The translations under genes and the position numbers were made by a program. From positions 1,860,001-1,924,000 of the forward strand of contig NZ_CP134159.1 of NCBI RefSeq assembly GCF_032197885.1: DNA of 64,000 nucleotides. Reading direction: 5' to 3'. The stretch's first letter is position 1; the number at the start of each line of letters is the position of its first letter. This DNA comes from Levilactobacillus namurensis. Its GTDB lineage: Bacteria; Bacillota; Bacilli; Lactobacillales; Lactobacillaceae. Positions 19,530-29,922 of this stretch are shown here, in pieces. The notes below the pieces were generated by a model, which was not told the origin of the DNA, ran no database searches, and was given only the letters and a program-made list of their open reading frames with translations.

Positions 19530-20501
19530 ATGGGACTTTTTGGTAACCATTCAAATACCACTGAACTGCGAACAGAAAACCAACAACTACGGCAACGAAT
19601 CGACACACTGACCGAAAACTTGCAGGCTGCACGAGCGCGATACGATCAGGCCTCGGTTCATATCCAGAAACTATTCGATGATGACCAACGACTCATAGAA
19701 CAAAATCATCAACTATCCGCGTGGAACTTTTTCGAAAAGGATGAGGACCCCCACTGCTACGTCTACGAACTGCGTTTAGCGGACAACTACTATTACGTGG
19801 GTTCAACCAGCCGTCTCCGTCGTCGCTTGCAAGAACACTTCATGGGTGAAAACGAGAATGGCTTCAAATGTGCTTACTGGACCACAGCTCACCATCCCCT
19901 CAAAGTAATTGGACTCACTGAGTTTCCAAGTGACATTGAACGCCCCAAATTAGAAAAGGCGGAAACCCAAGCAACACTACGGTTAATGAGACAATATGGC
20001 TATCAAGCTGTCAGAGGTGGGGCCTTCACTGCCACCAAAGCCAGCCAGCTCAAATACTTCTTGAGCCTTCCAGACAACCAGCACAAGTTTGGCTATACGG
20101 CCCAAGAAGTCGGCATTACGCCTACAACCACCCCCTCAACCGATACTCCAACGTCATCAGTTGACTACCTCATAAAATACCTGCCCAAACAACGGCAATC
20201 AGCGATTATGAATGCCCCGGCTGATGCTATTATCGCTATCACGATTTCTCAGAATAACAACTACTTACTCTTCCACCGACTCCGCAAAAGCCTTAATTTT
20301 GCTTTTAAAAGATTGGCAACCGATAACTTTAATATCACACCATCCTTAGACTCAGGACATCCGTTCACCACGGTTCAAGAAGCCGTTATCTTAACTGACT
20401 GTGCCAACAGTCACGACGCAGAGGCCTACTTAGATTGCCGACAAAAGGAACTAGAGAAAAATAAGCACGTTGTTTTCCGTGAAAGTTACTCCAAACAATA
20501 G
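19530..20501 (+). CDS. GIY-YIG nuclease-domain protein with N-terminal coiled coil
   Basis: This 323-residue protein begins with a heptad-rich coiled coil (LRTENQQLRQRIDTLTENLQ, about residues 12-60). A GIY-YIG domain follows: the strands YVYELRLADNYYYVGST carry the two tyrosines, then the conserved Arg in RLRRRLQEHF and a possible metal-binding Glu in KLEKAETQATL. The 150-residue C-terminal part is unassigned. GGAGTG lies ten bases before the ATG. It stands alone next to the Gabija island and faces away from it. It could be a homing-type nuclease relative or part of the defence island; the family alone does not decide. Confidence 0.7.
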   Translation: MGLFGNHSNTTELRTENQQLRQRIDTLTENLQAARARYDQASVHIQKLFDDDQRLIEQNHQLSAWNFFEKDEDPHCYVYELRLADNYYYVGSTSRLRRRLQEHFMGENENGFKCAYWTTAHHPLKVIGLTEFPSDIERPKLEKAETQATLRLMRQYGYQAVRGGAFTATKASQLKYFLSLPDNQHKFGYTAQEVGITPTTTPSTDTPTSSVDYLIKYLPKQRQSAIMNAPADAIIAITISQNNNYLLFHRLRKSLNFAFKRLATDNFNITPSLDSGHPFTTVQEAVILTDCANSHDAEAYLDCRQKELEKNKHVVFRESYSKQ

Positions 20502-20622
20502 ATTACATAAATTGCCATCAATCCCCGGCACAATCTCTTTAGTACTCAGCACATTAGAATAACCTAAAGCAGGCAATGAACCGCCATATGGACTAACTGG
20601 GAGTTCATTGCCTGTTTTCAAT

Positions 20623-21083
20623 TTAATACGCTGTGTGGTTACTCTTAAAATGCTTAGCTATTTGCTTAGTAGGATAGTCACGTTCGCTGGTGACAATTCC
20701 GGAGCCCCCACCTTGCTTCAAAACGCGTATTTGCTTACCGTGGTAACGTTTGTGAACTACTTTATAGTAATCCCCATCGCCAGACCCTTGATTCCAACCA
20801 TAGACGTTAGTCCAGCCATGAATCCGTTGTGAAATGAAGACCCAGTACGGATGGAATCCCTTACTCGATGAGGCGTCCGCCTTGCGACTATGCATCGTTT
20901 CTGTAAAGTGTTGCCCGCTTTGGCGCATCTTGATTTTTGGGCCGTTAACCTGATTTTACTGTAATGCCCTTTACGATCACAATGCCACCAAGTTCCACGA
21001 ATAAATTTATGTAATGTCCAATCTCCGCTTAAGCTTTTACCTAATTCACTATTAGTGTAACATTCAAGCTTATCGTTATACTT
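20623..21083 (-). pseudogene. Relic of a lactobacillar secreted/surface protein, frameshifted and 5'-truncated
   Basis: Two overlapping minus-strand frames join into one protein. Frame 1, from 21083, reads KYNDKLECYTNSELGKSLSG, DWTLHKFIRGTWWHCDRKG and HYSKIRLT. It shifts near 20950 to frame 2, GPKIKMRQSGQHFTETMHSR, then WVFISQRIHGWTNVYGWNQG, and ends at 20623. The composition (Tyr, His, Gly and Trp rich) is like uncharacterised lactobacillar cell-surface C-terminal domains. No start or signal peptide remains; a TAG precedes the first Lys. The 101-codon frame alone has no ribosome binding site, so I treat it as decayed. Confidence 0.55.
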
Positions 21084-21427
21084 CTAAAGAATATTTTACA
21101 TATTAAATACGCATTTAATAAATAATTAATCGACACTAATAATTTCGATTTTAACCATACCCTTCCAAGTCTCATACTCTAATCTAACGCTTTTATAATT
21201 TAGTGTTCTTAAAGTTTAACGTTCCACAAATCAGTCTAAAGTGCAATAATTAAAATAGTTAGGTTTTAGAGATTCGCAAAAAATCAGCTTCCCTACAGCA
21301 CTCCCCAAAAAACACTTCGGATAATTAAATTTTCCTATCCAACAAGTTTACTAATTCTCAGGTCGAGAACCACAATATTCATGTAATATATACATAAATG
21401 ACACATTCCACAAAGGAGAACTAACCC
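21084..21427. other. AT-rich intergenic stretch, no gene seen
   Basis: About 340 bp of AT-rich sequence between the surface-protein relic and the interrupted glycosyltransferase. I see no frame with a ribosome binding site and no strong hairpin. The last 60 bp should hold the glycosyltransferase promoter. Confidence 0.5.
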
Positions 21428-21635
21428 ATGATTAACTATATTGCACGTTGGAACATAAATGACGAGAAAAGCACTTGGTCAGGTACTACATACTCTCTAT
21501 ATGAAGCTTTAAAAAAATACACTAACGTAAATCGCATTGATGCACCACAAGAAAACTTCTTACAAAAAGTAAGGCTAAAACTAATGAGAACAAATAACCA
21601 CTTTGATATAAAAACACTCAACAGAGAAAGTAATT

Positions 21636-22689
21636 GGCAGATTGTAAAATTTAAGTTGAACATTTAAGTAGACAGAAAAACCCATCAAGGTCTTTAATGG
21701 TGTTACCACACAATCCATTAGAAAGAAGGACCTTGATGAGCACCACTATTTTATCATTCCAGAACCGTGTTGTCATTGAAACGCTTCATAAGGAAGGACG
21801 TTCCTTGCGATACATCGCTAACTACTTAGACTTTAGTAAGACCACCATCTTTAACGAACTTCACCGGCTAAATAGTGAGTACCAGGCTGGGCTAGCGCAA
21901 ACTGACTTTGAACGAAAGGTTAGTCAACGGGGGCGGAAGTCTTCGCTCACTAAAAACCTTAAACACTTGATCGAGGAAAAGATTCAAGTCCAGAAGTGGT
22001 CCCCTGAACAAGTTGCCCATGTGGTGGGGATTGCCTACAAGACAGTCTATAACTGGATTGATCAAGGATGGCTTGATATACAGTTGCCCGATTTGCCTGA
22101 TCATGGAATTCGTCGTCATCGTGCTAAAGAAAAGCGTGGTACGTTCAATCACGGCCGCTCCATTGAGGAGCGGCCTCATAAAGTCGAAACTCGCCAGGAA
22201 TTCGGCCACTTTGAAGCTGATACCGTACTTTCTGGTAAACGTAAAGGTCAAGCTGTGGCTACTTTTGTGGAGCGTAAAAGTCGCCTGACAATTGTTAAAC
22301 GGCTCCATGGTCGCGACAGTCAGTCCATGACTCAAGCCGTACTTGAACTAGCTAGTCAACTTCAAGACAAGCTCAAGACGCTTACTGTGGATCATGGTAA
22401 AGAGTTCGCTAACTACCAGACAATTGAACAGCTAACAGGTACTCAGGTTTATTTTGCCCATGCTTATTCACCACATGAACGCGGTAGTAATGAGAACCGT
22501 AACCGAGTTTTGCGACGGTTTATTCCCAAGGGACAAGCCATTGAAGAACTAAGTGATTACCAACTGGTTCAAATCAATTGGTATCTGAATTCACGGCCAC
22601 TTAAATGTCTTAATTGGCATACACCAATCGAGATCTTCTTGCTTAATCTACGTCACTAAATTCGTTCAAGTTATTTCTTGCAATCTGCC
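21636..22689 (+). mobile_element. IS30-family insertion sequence (1,054 bp)
   Basis: The ends are GGCAGATTGTAAAATTTAAG on the left and the inverted GGCAGATTGCAAGAAATAAC on the right, matching over most of 26 bases. Flanking AATT at 21632-21635 and 22690-22693 is a likely target duplication, supported by restoration of the interrupted gene's frame on excision. One transposase gene is inside. Confidence 0.85.
21736..22659 (+). CDS. IS30-family transposase
   Basis: A DDE transposase of about 307 residues starting MSTTILSFQNRVVIETL; the ATG at 21736 follows AAGGACCTTG and is preferred to 21697. An N-terminal helix-turn-helix (GRSLRYIANYLDFSKTTIFN) precedes the catalytic core with FEADTV (first Asp), VDHGKEF (second Asp) and YSPHERGSNENRNR (Glu). 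The frame is complete, so the element may be active. It sits inside the interrupted glycosyltransferase gene. Confidence 0.93.
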   Translation: MSTTILSFQNRVVIETLHKEGRSLRYIANYLDFSKTTIFNELHRLNSEYQAGLAQTDFERKVSQRGRKSSLTKNLKHLIEEKIQVQKWSPEQVAHVVGIAYKTVYNWIDQGWLDIQLPDLPDHGIRRHRAKEKRGTFNHGRSIEERPHKVETRQEFGHFEADTVLSGKRKGQAVATFVERKSRLTIVKRLHGRDSQSMTQAVLELASQLQDKLKTLTVDHGKEFANYQTIEQLTGTQVYFAHAYSPHERGSNENRNRVLRRFIPKGQAIEELSDYQLVQINWYLNSRPLKCLNWHTPIEIFLLNLRH

Positions 22690-23634
22690 AATTACTTAGC
22701 TCAAAAAATTTCAAACACTAAAAATATAATCCAAATCGGGGATATGGTAAAACTACCTAACTCCTATATCTATCAAGATTTAAGCTTTAGTGCCTTAGAA
22801 TATCTTAAAGAACACAATCCAGAGATGTATAATTACAGCGGTTTTCAAAATATTAACTAATTGCACTTTCAAAAACGAATGGAATGGCAAGAAAATTTTT
22901 ACAGTCTAAATACCCACATTTTTACAATGTCACATTGGCTAGAAAAATTTTTAAAAAGCCAAGGAAAATATGATGTCCACTATGTTGGTGCTGGTGCCAA
23001 CATACCAGCCATAACTCAAAATAATATTCTACGAAATAACCACACCGCCTTATTTATCGGTCATGATTTTTATAGAAAAGGTGGGGATATCGTTATAGAA
23101 GCCTTTAAAAAATTACATACGGAAGATCCCAAATTTCGATTAATTATAGCTGGGCCTGAAGAAATTCCTAACAAATATCAGAATATTTCTGGAATGCAAT
23201 TTTTAGGCCCAATTAATTATTCACAAGTATCCCGTTTGATGAAGCAAGCAACTTTTTTTGTTATGCCTTCTCGTTTTGAAGCATTTGGCTTGGTTTTTGT
23301 AGAAGCTATGGAAAATGGATTGCCAATAATCGCACGAAATTGCTTTGAAATGCCTTACTTTGTAAAAGAAGGTAGTGGTATTTTAATTAACCCCGGGAAC
23401 GATGAAATTCAACAAACTTATCAGGCAATGAAAGAGATTTTTAATAACTTAATCTTTCAAAAAATGGCTGAACAAAAGGCTAATGAAATTACCGAAAGTT
23501 ATTCATGGGATTCGGTTGCCAAAAGAATGCTACAAATCATACAGAAATAGACATTTCATAAGCAACAAATAACCAACCGTATTGCCTTGTGCTGAATTTA
23601 TGGTATTAATGAACTTAAAGCTCTTGCATTCAAT

Positions 23635-23665
23635 AAAAACCACCAGCATAGCTGGTGGTTTTTTT
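23635..23665. terminator. Bidirectional terminator
   Basis: AAAAACCACCAGC (23635-23647), a three-base loop, GCTGGTGG and seven Ts. It follows the interrupted glycosyltransferase by about 85 bp. Confidence 0.85.
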
Positions 23666-23729
23666 ACAGCCCTAGAAGGACTCATCACACGCGGCAGCCC
23701 ATAAATGGACCCAACAAAAGACTACCAAC

Positions 23730-23815
23730 TGTCAAGGGCAGTTATAAAATGTAGGTTTATGGCGGTTTAAAAATGTGGGTTTTGGGCAGTTAATTAACGC
23801 CCGAGAATTACAAGA
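23730..23815 (+). repeat. Degenerate tandem repeats, possible IS21-type end
   Basis: TGTCAA is followed by two near-identical units of 25 and 23 bp (GGGCAGTTATAAAATGTAGG... at 23736 and GGCGGTTTAAAAATGTGGGT... at 23761) and a third partial unit at 23784. Repeated transposase-binding units next to a TGT end are typical of IS21-family termini. No istA or istB gene follows, so this would be a solo end. Confidence 0.3.
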
Positions 23816-23870
23816 ACAAGTTAGCCACTAGTCAAAACTTAATCAAACCAATAGGTATCACTGAATGAAT

Positions 23871-24485
23871 CTACTTACCACCGAGTGCGGTTTGAAAGCG
23901 TTCGGCTGGTGTCTGATAACCGAACAGTCGCCGGGGAAGCTTGCGTCCAGGCGACTTGTGCGGGACTGACCGCGTCTAACGACAGCCCCTTAGGTAAGTC
24001 TTGTCGGATCATCCAGTTATGGACTTCGTTGGTCCCGCGCTCACTAGACGTGTAAGGATGAGCGAAATAGACCGGTGCGATATCGTCCATGACTTCAGTA
24101 AGCGTGGTGAACTCAGGGCCGTTGTCGGCCGTGATGGACTGGATGACAGGTCCGTACTATTGCTTGATTTCTTGCATGGCATACGCCACTGAGTCCGCTT
24201 CACGACTATTGATGAGTCGCAAGATGGCCATTCGAGTTTGGCGTTCAATCAGCGTTAGGACAACGCTCTCATGACCGTTACACTTACCGACTACGGTATC
24301 AATCTCGAAGTGGCCGAATTCATGGCGCGTATTCGCCACAACTGGTCGTTCGTCAACGCTGTGCCCAAGCAACGGACACTTGTTTAGTTAGAGTCACCGC
24401 CATTGTGCATCGTAACGATTTCTCCGCGTTCAAACGCAGTTAGATGGTGACCCTTAGGGCGAGATATGGTAAGCTGTTCTTGCAT
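23871..24485 (-). pseudogene. Decayed IS30-family transposase
   Basis: The start MQEQLTISRPKGHHLTAFER (ATG at 24485) runs into a stop after about 33 codons. After a deletion the core resumes with EFGHFEIDTVVGK. An in-frame TAG at 24159-24157 interrupts QEIKQ|YGPVIQS, followed by ITADNGPEF and HPYTSSERGTNEVHN. A frameshift near 23946 precedes the true C-terminus KLPRRLFGYQTPAERFQTAL. All three catalytic acids are still readable. It belongs to a different IS30 subgroup from the intact element at 21.6 kb. Confidence 0.85.
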
Positions 24486-24574
24486 CAAGACAAAAGGCCT
24501 CTTTCATTGTTTGTTGTAGGAACTCCAACGATACCGGACTTTTCTGTCTTGGTGTATTTATTTTGTCCAAGTGG

Positions 24575-24722
24575 CTAACTTGATTTTAAAACTCGCCGTT
24601 GTAAACAATCACTGATTTATTGTCATCTATTTTAAGTTGTAGCGCTTTAGTTGGACGTGTATTCGAAACTGGATTGGTAATGACCAACTCGAACTTGAAC
24701 AATATCTGGTTTTTCACTCATC
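24575..24722 (-). pseudogene. Short ORF relic, possibly from an IS66-type element
   Basis: The minus strand reads MSEKPDIVQ, then after a one-base shift FELVITNPVSNTRPTKALQL and KIDDNKSVIVYNGEF, then a stop. This resembles the small accessory ORF of IS66-like elements. The rest of the element is absent. No other gene is seen between 24486 and 24859. Confidence 0.3.
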
Positions 24723-24806
24723 AAAAACACCTCACCATTTAATTATGATGAGGTAATCATAGAACGTATTGAGCTGGCTTTAAATCCGGTCGGTTGTTTA
24801 CTGCTT

Positions 24807-24847
24807 ACAAAGCGAGAGCCACCTCGATTGAGATGCTCTCGCTTTGT
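24807..24847. terminator. Hairpin at the end of the polysaccharide operon
   Basis: A 13-bp perfect stem (ACAAAGCGAGAGC at 24807-24819 with its complement at 24835-24847) lies 13 bp after the last gene of the operon. No long T-run follows on the minus strand, so strength is uncertain. Confidence 0.6.
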
Positions 24848-24859
24848 TGTACGTACCTT

Positions 24860-25891
24860 TTAGTAGCCGTAGTTCGTCGTAGTAGAACTCTCAGAGCTGC
24901 TAGAACTGCTGGAACTATCAGACGTTGACGTGAAGATTGCGGCTGATCCAGTATCCGCGTGCTTCAAGTCTAAGCCTTTACGAATAAAGTTCGTCACCCG
25001 TTGTAATTCCTTCTTGTGCATGACTTCCATATCTTGGCCGCCAATTTCCTTACCGTGACCCTGCAAGTGGGTTTCCTTAACTGTCTTATCGACGGAACGG
25101 TAATTCTTGGCTAACGAAGTCAAGTTATCAAACGTCAAATCGGTCTGAATTTGGCTGGATAAGGAGTTGATGAAGGATTGGTTCATCAGGGTGGAAATAG
25201 ACCCACTCTTCTTGACCAAAGCCATCAATACCGTCCGTTGACGTGTCTGCCGACCATAGTCGTTGTTAGGATCATCGTACCGCATCCGGGAGTAAGCTAA
25301 GGCTTTCGCACCATCCATGTGGGTCTTAGCGCCCTTCTTGAAAGTGTACCCTTCATACTTAAACGTTAACGTTGGCGTAACATCGACACCGTCAACTTCA
25401 TCGATAACCTTCTTCATGCCACCCATGTTAATCAAAGCATAGAAATCAATGGGAACATTAAGCATCTGTTGAACGGTCTTAATGCTAGTCTTCGAACTTC
25501 CCCAGGCATAGGCCGCATTAATCTTAGAAGGTGCACGACCTTCAAATCCAGGAATGGAAACGGCTGTGTCCCGCGGAATACTGGTAATCGTAGTCTTATC
25601 GTTTTGCGGATTAAGCGTGATAACCATCATGCTATCAGTCCGGCCTTTATATGTACGATCTAAGGCACCCGTATCGGTTCCCATTAAGAGAACTGAAATT
25701 GGCTTCTTATCCTTAATCTGTTCACTAACATTTCGCTGCTTAGTAACCCCTGAAGCTTTAAAAGAACTGTTAATTGAATCCTTAACACTTCGGTAACGGT
25801 GGGCTGCATACGCTCCCCCACCAACGATAAGAACCAAAATAATTACTAAAATGGTATTTCTCAATTTATGTGATTTTCTTCGATGTTGCAT
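24860..25891 (-). CDS. LytR-CpsA-Psr (LCP) family phosphotransferase
   Basis: LCP proteins transfer lipid-linked glycopolymers to the peptidoglycan on the outer face of the membrane. The 343-residue product begins MQHRRKSHKLRN and has one N-terminal membrane segment (TILVIILVLIVGGGAYAA). The LCP domain follows with ISVLLMGTDTG, RTDSMMVITLNP, ITSIPRDTAV and YSRMRYDDPNNDYGRQTRQR, the Asp and Arg residues that hold the pyrophosphate. The ATG at 25891 is chosen because GGAGGGG precedes it; upstream ATGs lack sites. A Ser-rich tail ends the protein. Its place as last gene of the polysaccharide operon suggests it anchors that polymer to the wall. Confidence 0.93.
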   Translation of the reverse strand: MQHRRKSHKLRNTILVIILVLIVGGGAYAAHRYRSVKDSINSSFKASGVTKQRNVSEQIKDKKPISVLLMGTDTGALDRTYKGRTDSMMVITLNPQNDKTTITSIPRDTAVSIPGFEGRAPSKINAAYAWGSSKTSIKTVQQMLNVPIDFYALINMGGMKKVIDEVDGVDVTPTLTFKYEGYTFKKGAKTHMDGAKALAYSRMRYDDPNNDYGRQTRQRTVLMALVKKSGSISTLMNQSFINSLSSQIQTDLTFDNLTSLAKNYRSVDKTVKETHLQGHGKEIGGQDMEVMHKKELQRVTNFIRKGLDLKHADTGSAAIFTSTSDSSSSSSSSESSTTTNYGY

Positions 25892-25989
25892 AGCTAACCC
25901 CTCCAAACATTCTATATTGCTCAAAAGATCAGCCGAGTTACACATGAACCCCTTAAGCAACTATTTTAATGTTACCACTGAATCATAAA

Positions 25990-26835
25990 CTACATTTCAA
26001 CATTATGCTTAAACATTGCTAAAGCTTCTTGCCAGCTTGGAATATTGAAACCAAGCGTCTGCACCTTTTTCAAGCCCATAACAGAATGCTTCGGCCGATA
26101 CGCCTTCTGCGGAAATTGGGTAGAATCCACCGGATGAATCACAGTGTCCTTATCCTTCAAAATCTCACAAGCAAATTCATACCAAGAACATTGTCCTTCG
26201 TTCGACAGTTGATATGATCCGTAATCCGGACTTTTCTCAATCAGAAATGTCATAAACTCAGCCAACGTTTTAGTCCAAGTAGGCCGACCGACTTGATCAT
26301 CAACGACGGATAATTCATCATGTGTCTCAGCCAATCTGAGCATCGTGTATACAAAGTTCTTACCATACTGACCAAAAACCCAGGAAGTCCGTACAATATA
26401 GTACTTAGACATAATTTTACGAACTAGATTTTCACCATCACGTTTTGCCCGTCCATATTCATTCTTCGGATTAGTCTGCGCCGACTCATCATACATTCCC
26501 GTATTTGTTCCATCAAAAACGTAGTCTGTGCTGATATAGACTAACGTTGCCCCAACCCGTTCAGCCGCCACCGCTAAGTTACGAGTTCCATCAACGTTTA
26601 CCCGTTGATTGATCGTCTTTCCCGGTTCTTCCTCGGCTGCATCTACAGCCGTATAGGCGGCACAATCATAAACCAAGTCAGGCTTATAGTCATCAAAGAA
26701 TTGATTAACTGCCTGCGTATTCGTAATATCCAACTGTTTAGAATCAGTAGCCATATATTCAATGTTTCGAGAATCTAATAAATGGCAAAGTTCCGTTCCT
26801 AATTGCCCAGAAGCTCCTGTAACTAGAATTGTCAC
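25990..26835 (-). CDS. rfbD: dTDP-4-dehydrorhamnose reductase
   Basis: RmlD/RfbD performs the last step of dTDP-L-rhamnose synthesis. The 281-residue short-chain dehydrogenase has VTGASGQLGTELCHLL at the N-terminus, YISTDYVFDG, and the catalytic YGRAKRDGE. The start is a GTG preceded by GAGGG. It lies 16 bp after rfbB in the order rmlA-wzx-rmlCBD, so the rhamnose pathway is complete here. Confidence 0.96.
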   Translation of the reverse strand: MTILVTGASGQLGTELCHLLDSRNIEYMATDSKQLDITNTQAVNQFFDDYKPDLVYDCAAYTAVDAAEEEPGKTINQRVNVDGTRNLAVAAERVGATLVYISTDYVFDGTNTGMYDESAQTNPKNEYGRAKRDGENLVRKIMSKYYIVRTSWVFGQYGKNFVYTMLRLAETHDELSVVDDQVGRPTWTKTLAEFMTFLIEKSPDYGSYQLSNEGQCSWYEFACEILKDKDTVIHPVDSTQFPQKAYRPKHSVMGLKKVQTLGFNIPSWQEALAMFKHNVEM

Positions 26836-26851
26836 TTTAATCCCTCACTGT

Positions 26852-27892
<1,041 letters not shown>

Positions 27893-28474
27893 CTAGATTT
27901 CACCATAAACAAACGGATTGTTCTTCTCAAATTCAGTAAAAGTTGGTTGCTGAGCATCTTTTTCAGAGGTAATCGCCTTATCAAAATCAATTGGCCAATC
28001 AATTCCTAATTCCGGCGTCTTAAATGAAAAACCACCATCAGCTTCCGCATCATAGTAATTATCACACTTGTATAGAAAGTTAACGTTATCCGTTAACGTT
28101 ACAAAACCATGTGCAAATCCCTTAGGAACCAACAATTGACGATGGTTACTTGCAGAAATAATATAACCTTCCCATTGCTTATATGTAGGTGAACCCTTAC
28201 GAACATCAACAATCACGTCTAATACAGCGCCTGTAACAACCCGAATTAGCTTTGTTTGAGCCGCCTTACCACGTTGAAAATGCAATCCCCGCAACACGCC
28301 AGCATGGGCGGATAATGATTGATTATCTTGAATAAAGTTGAAATTAATTCCAGCTTCTTTAAAGTCTCGATCAGAATAAGTTTCCGTGAAGAAACCTCGG
28401 TGATCACCGAAAACTGCTGGTTCAATAATTTTAACATCTTGTAATTTAGTTGTTGTAATTTTTAATTTACCCAA
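27893..28474 (-). CDS. rfbC: dTDP-4-dehydrorhamnose 3,5-epimerase
   Basis: RmlC epimerises C3 and C5 of the keto-sugar. The 193-residue cupin has FGDHRGFFTETYSDRDFKEA, GVLRGLHFQRGKAAQTKLIR with the catalytic His, and VPKGFAHGFVTLTD. It uses a TTG start preceded by GGAGG, and its first bases overlap the end of the upstream flippase gene by eight bases, so translation is probably coupled. Confidence 0.96.
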   Translation of the reverse strand: MGKLKITTTKLQDVKIIEPAVFGDHRGFFTETYSDRDFKEAGINFNFIQDNQSLSAHAGVLRGLHFQRGKAAQTKLIRVVTGAVLDVIVDVRKGSPTYKQWEGYIISASNHRQLLVPKGFAHGFVTLTDNVNFLYKCDNYYDAEADGGFSFKTPELGIDWPIDFDKAITSEKDAQQPTFTEFEKNNPFVYGEI

Positions 28475-29906
28475 AAGTTTTCCTCCTAATTTTATATTCC
28501 TTTACTACATATTTTACTAAACGCGTTCGACACATTAACAACACACAAGCGTAAACCACTACGCCCAATCCTATTCCAAAGATAATCGATATCCAACCGG
28601 AGAGCAATGATTGCTCAAGTAAAACCACCAGCCCCATAACCAATGCAGACATAAAAGCTTTCACTAAATCTCCGCCCATTCCCTTAAATAACAACATACC
28701 TTTTACCTGAATTACTTGCATAACAGTAACTAATGATTCAGACATAAGTATTGCATAAGCAGCACCTAGAGCTCCATAATAATAAATTAGTGGAAAACTT
28801 ACTAGAATATTAAAGATGCTCCCTGTGATAATCGATACGTTTAATTGTCTACTCTTTCTTGACGGAACCAAGTATTGATTACCTATCACGTTAGCAATAG
28901 TCATCGGTATCAATATAACGGACTGTATCTGAAGTAAAATAATAGCTCCCCTATACTGATTACCTAAAAACAAGGGGATTAATTGTGAAGACAAAGCAAT
29001 TAATCCAAAACATAAGGGGAAGACAATAAACAAACTAAATGATAACGATAACTTTAACAATTTTTGAACATTTTCACTTTTTCCCTTAGATATTTCACCT
29101 GCAACAACGGGCATTAAAACAGTGGACAACGATGTCAAAACAGTAAATACTAACCTCACAATTTTATCAGAATTGTCAAAATAACTTTCTTCCCTAATTT
29201 TACCCATATATCCTAGAATGATCTTATTTAATACGGTATACAACGTTATGGAAATCTGCGGGACAAACAGTGCAATCGTACCTCTAAGATGTTGAAATGG
29301 GTGCATATCCGGTAATAATACTTTTACATCAAACGATATTAATTCCTTTAAATACGGCCACAACAAAAGATTAGAGAAAAGAACAGATAGCGAGTTAATT
29401 AGCACATAGGTAATTAAATCATCACTACTTTTAACTAAAGTAAATATCAACACGACCGAGGTGATTTTAACAAAAAAATTTCGGATTACCAAAACCGAGA
29501 ATCGCTCAGTACCCATAAATAACCAAGACACATCAAAAACGTTAGCAATCACGTTTATAGAGTAAGCCCACATAAAGATATGGTAATTAGGCATTCCAAA
29601 TATTACCATCACTAGTACGAGGAAAGAAATCCCTGTAGTGAGCAGATTTAAAAACTCTAATTCCCAAAATAGGACTGATCTTCCTCGCCTATTATTTCTT
29701 AAATATGCAATTTCGCGTTGCCCATAAACGGTTGTTCCTAAAACCGCAAACAAGACAAAATAATTAGTCAGGGAATACGTGTATGAATTTATCCCTAAAT
29801 ACGTTGGGCCTAAAATTCGTGACACGTATGGAAGCGTAATAATTGGTAAAATAATTAAGAAAATTTGATATGAACTATTATAGAAATAATTCTTTATGAC
29901 TTTCAA
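28467..29906 (-). CDS. wzx: Polysaccharide repeat-unit flippase (Wzx family)
   Basis: The 479-residue MATE/MVF-like membrane protein has about 12-14 predicted segments and starts IKNYFYNSSYQIFLIILPII, typical of oligosaccharide flippases. It would move undecaprenyl-linked repeat units across the membrane for Wzy to polymerise. The start is a TTG with AAGG upstream. Codon use is AT-rich compared with the backbone, as usual for polysaccharide loci. Confidence 0.9.
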   Translation of the reverse strand: MKVIKNYFYNSSYQIFLIILPIITLPYVSRILGPTYLGINSYTYSLTNYFVLFAVLGTTVYGQREIAYLRNNRRGRSVLFWELEFLNLLTTGISFLVLVMVIFGMPNYHIFMWAYSINVIANVFDVSWLFMGTERFSVLVIRNFFVKITSVVLIFTLVKSSDDLITYVLINSLSVLFSNLLLWPYLKELISFDVKVLLPDMHPFQHLRGTIALFVPQISITLYTVLNKIILGYMGKIREESYFDNSDKIVRLVFTVLTSLSTVLMPVVAGEISKGKSENVQKLLKLSLSFSLFIVFPLCFGLIALSSQLIPLFLGNQYRGAIILLQIQSVILIPMTIANVIGNQYLVPSRKSRQLNVSIITGSIFNILVSFPLIYYYGALGAAYAILMSESLVTVMQVIQVKGMLLFKGMGGDLVKAFMSALVMGLVVLLEQSLLSGWISIIFGIGLGVVVYACVLLMCRTRLVKYVVKEYKIRRKTFG

Positions 29907-29922
29907 ATATCAAACCTTCTTT

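Larger units (their letters stand above)
21428..23550 (+). pseudogene. GT4-type glycosyltransferase, interrupted by IS30 and an in-frame stop
   Basis: Removing the IS30 element and one AATT copy rejoins RES|NYLAQKIS in frame and restores a 354-codon glycosyltransferase. It starts at the ATG at 21428, with AAAGGAG upstream. The C-terminal half has the GT-B donor site: ALFIGHDFYRKGGDIVIEAF, GPEEIPNKYQ, FFVMPSRFEAFGLVFVEAME. A second lesion, an in-frame TAA at 22858-22860, splits FQNIN from LHFQKRMEWQ. A TTG right after it could not rescue the N-terminal domain. It lacks the GC-rich character of the backbone. It was probably part of the polysaccharide locus or an acquired relic of one. Confidence 0.85.
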
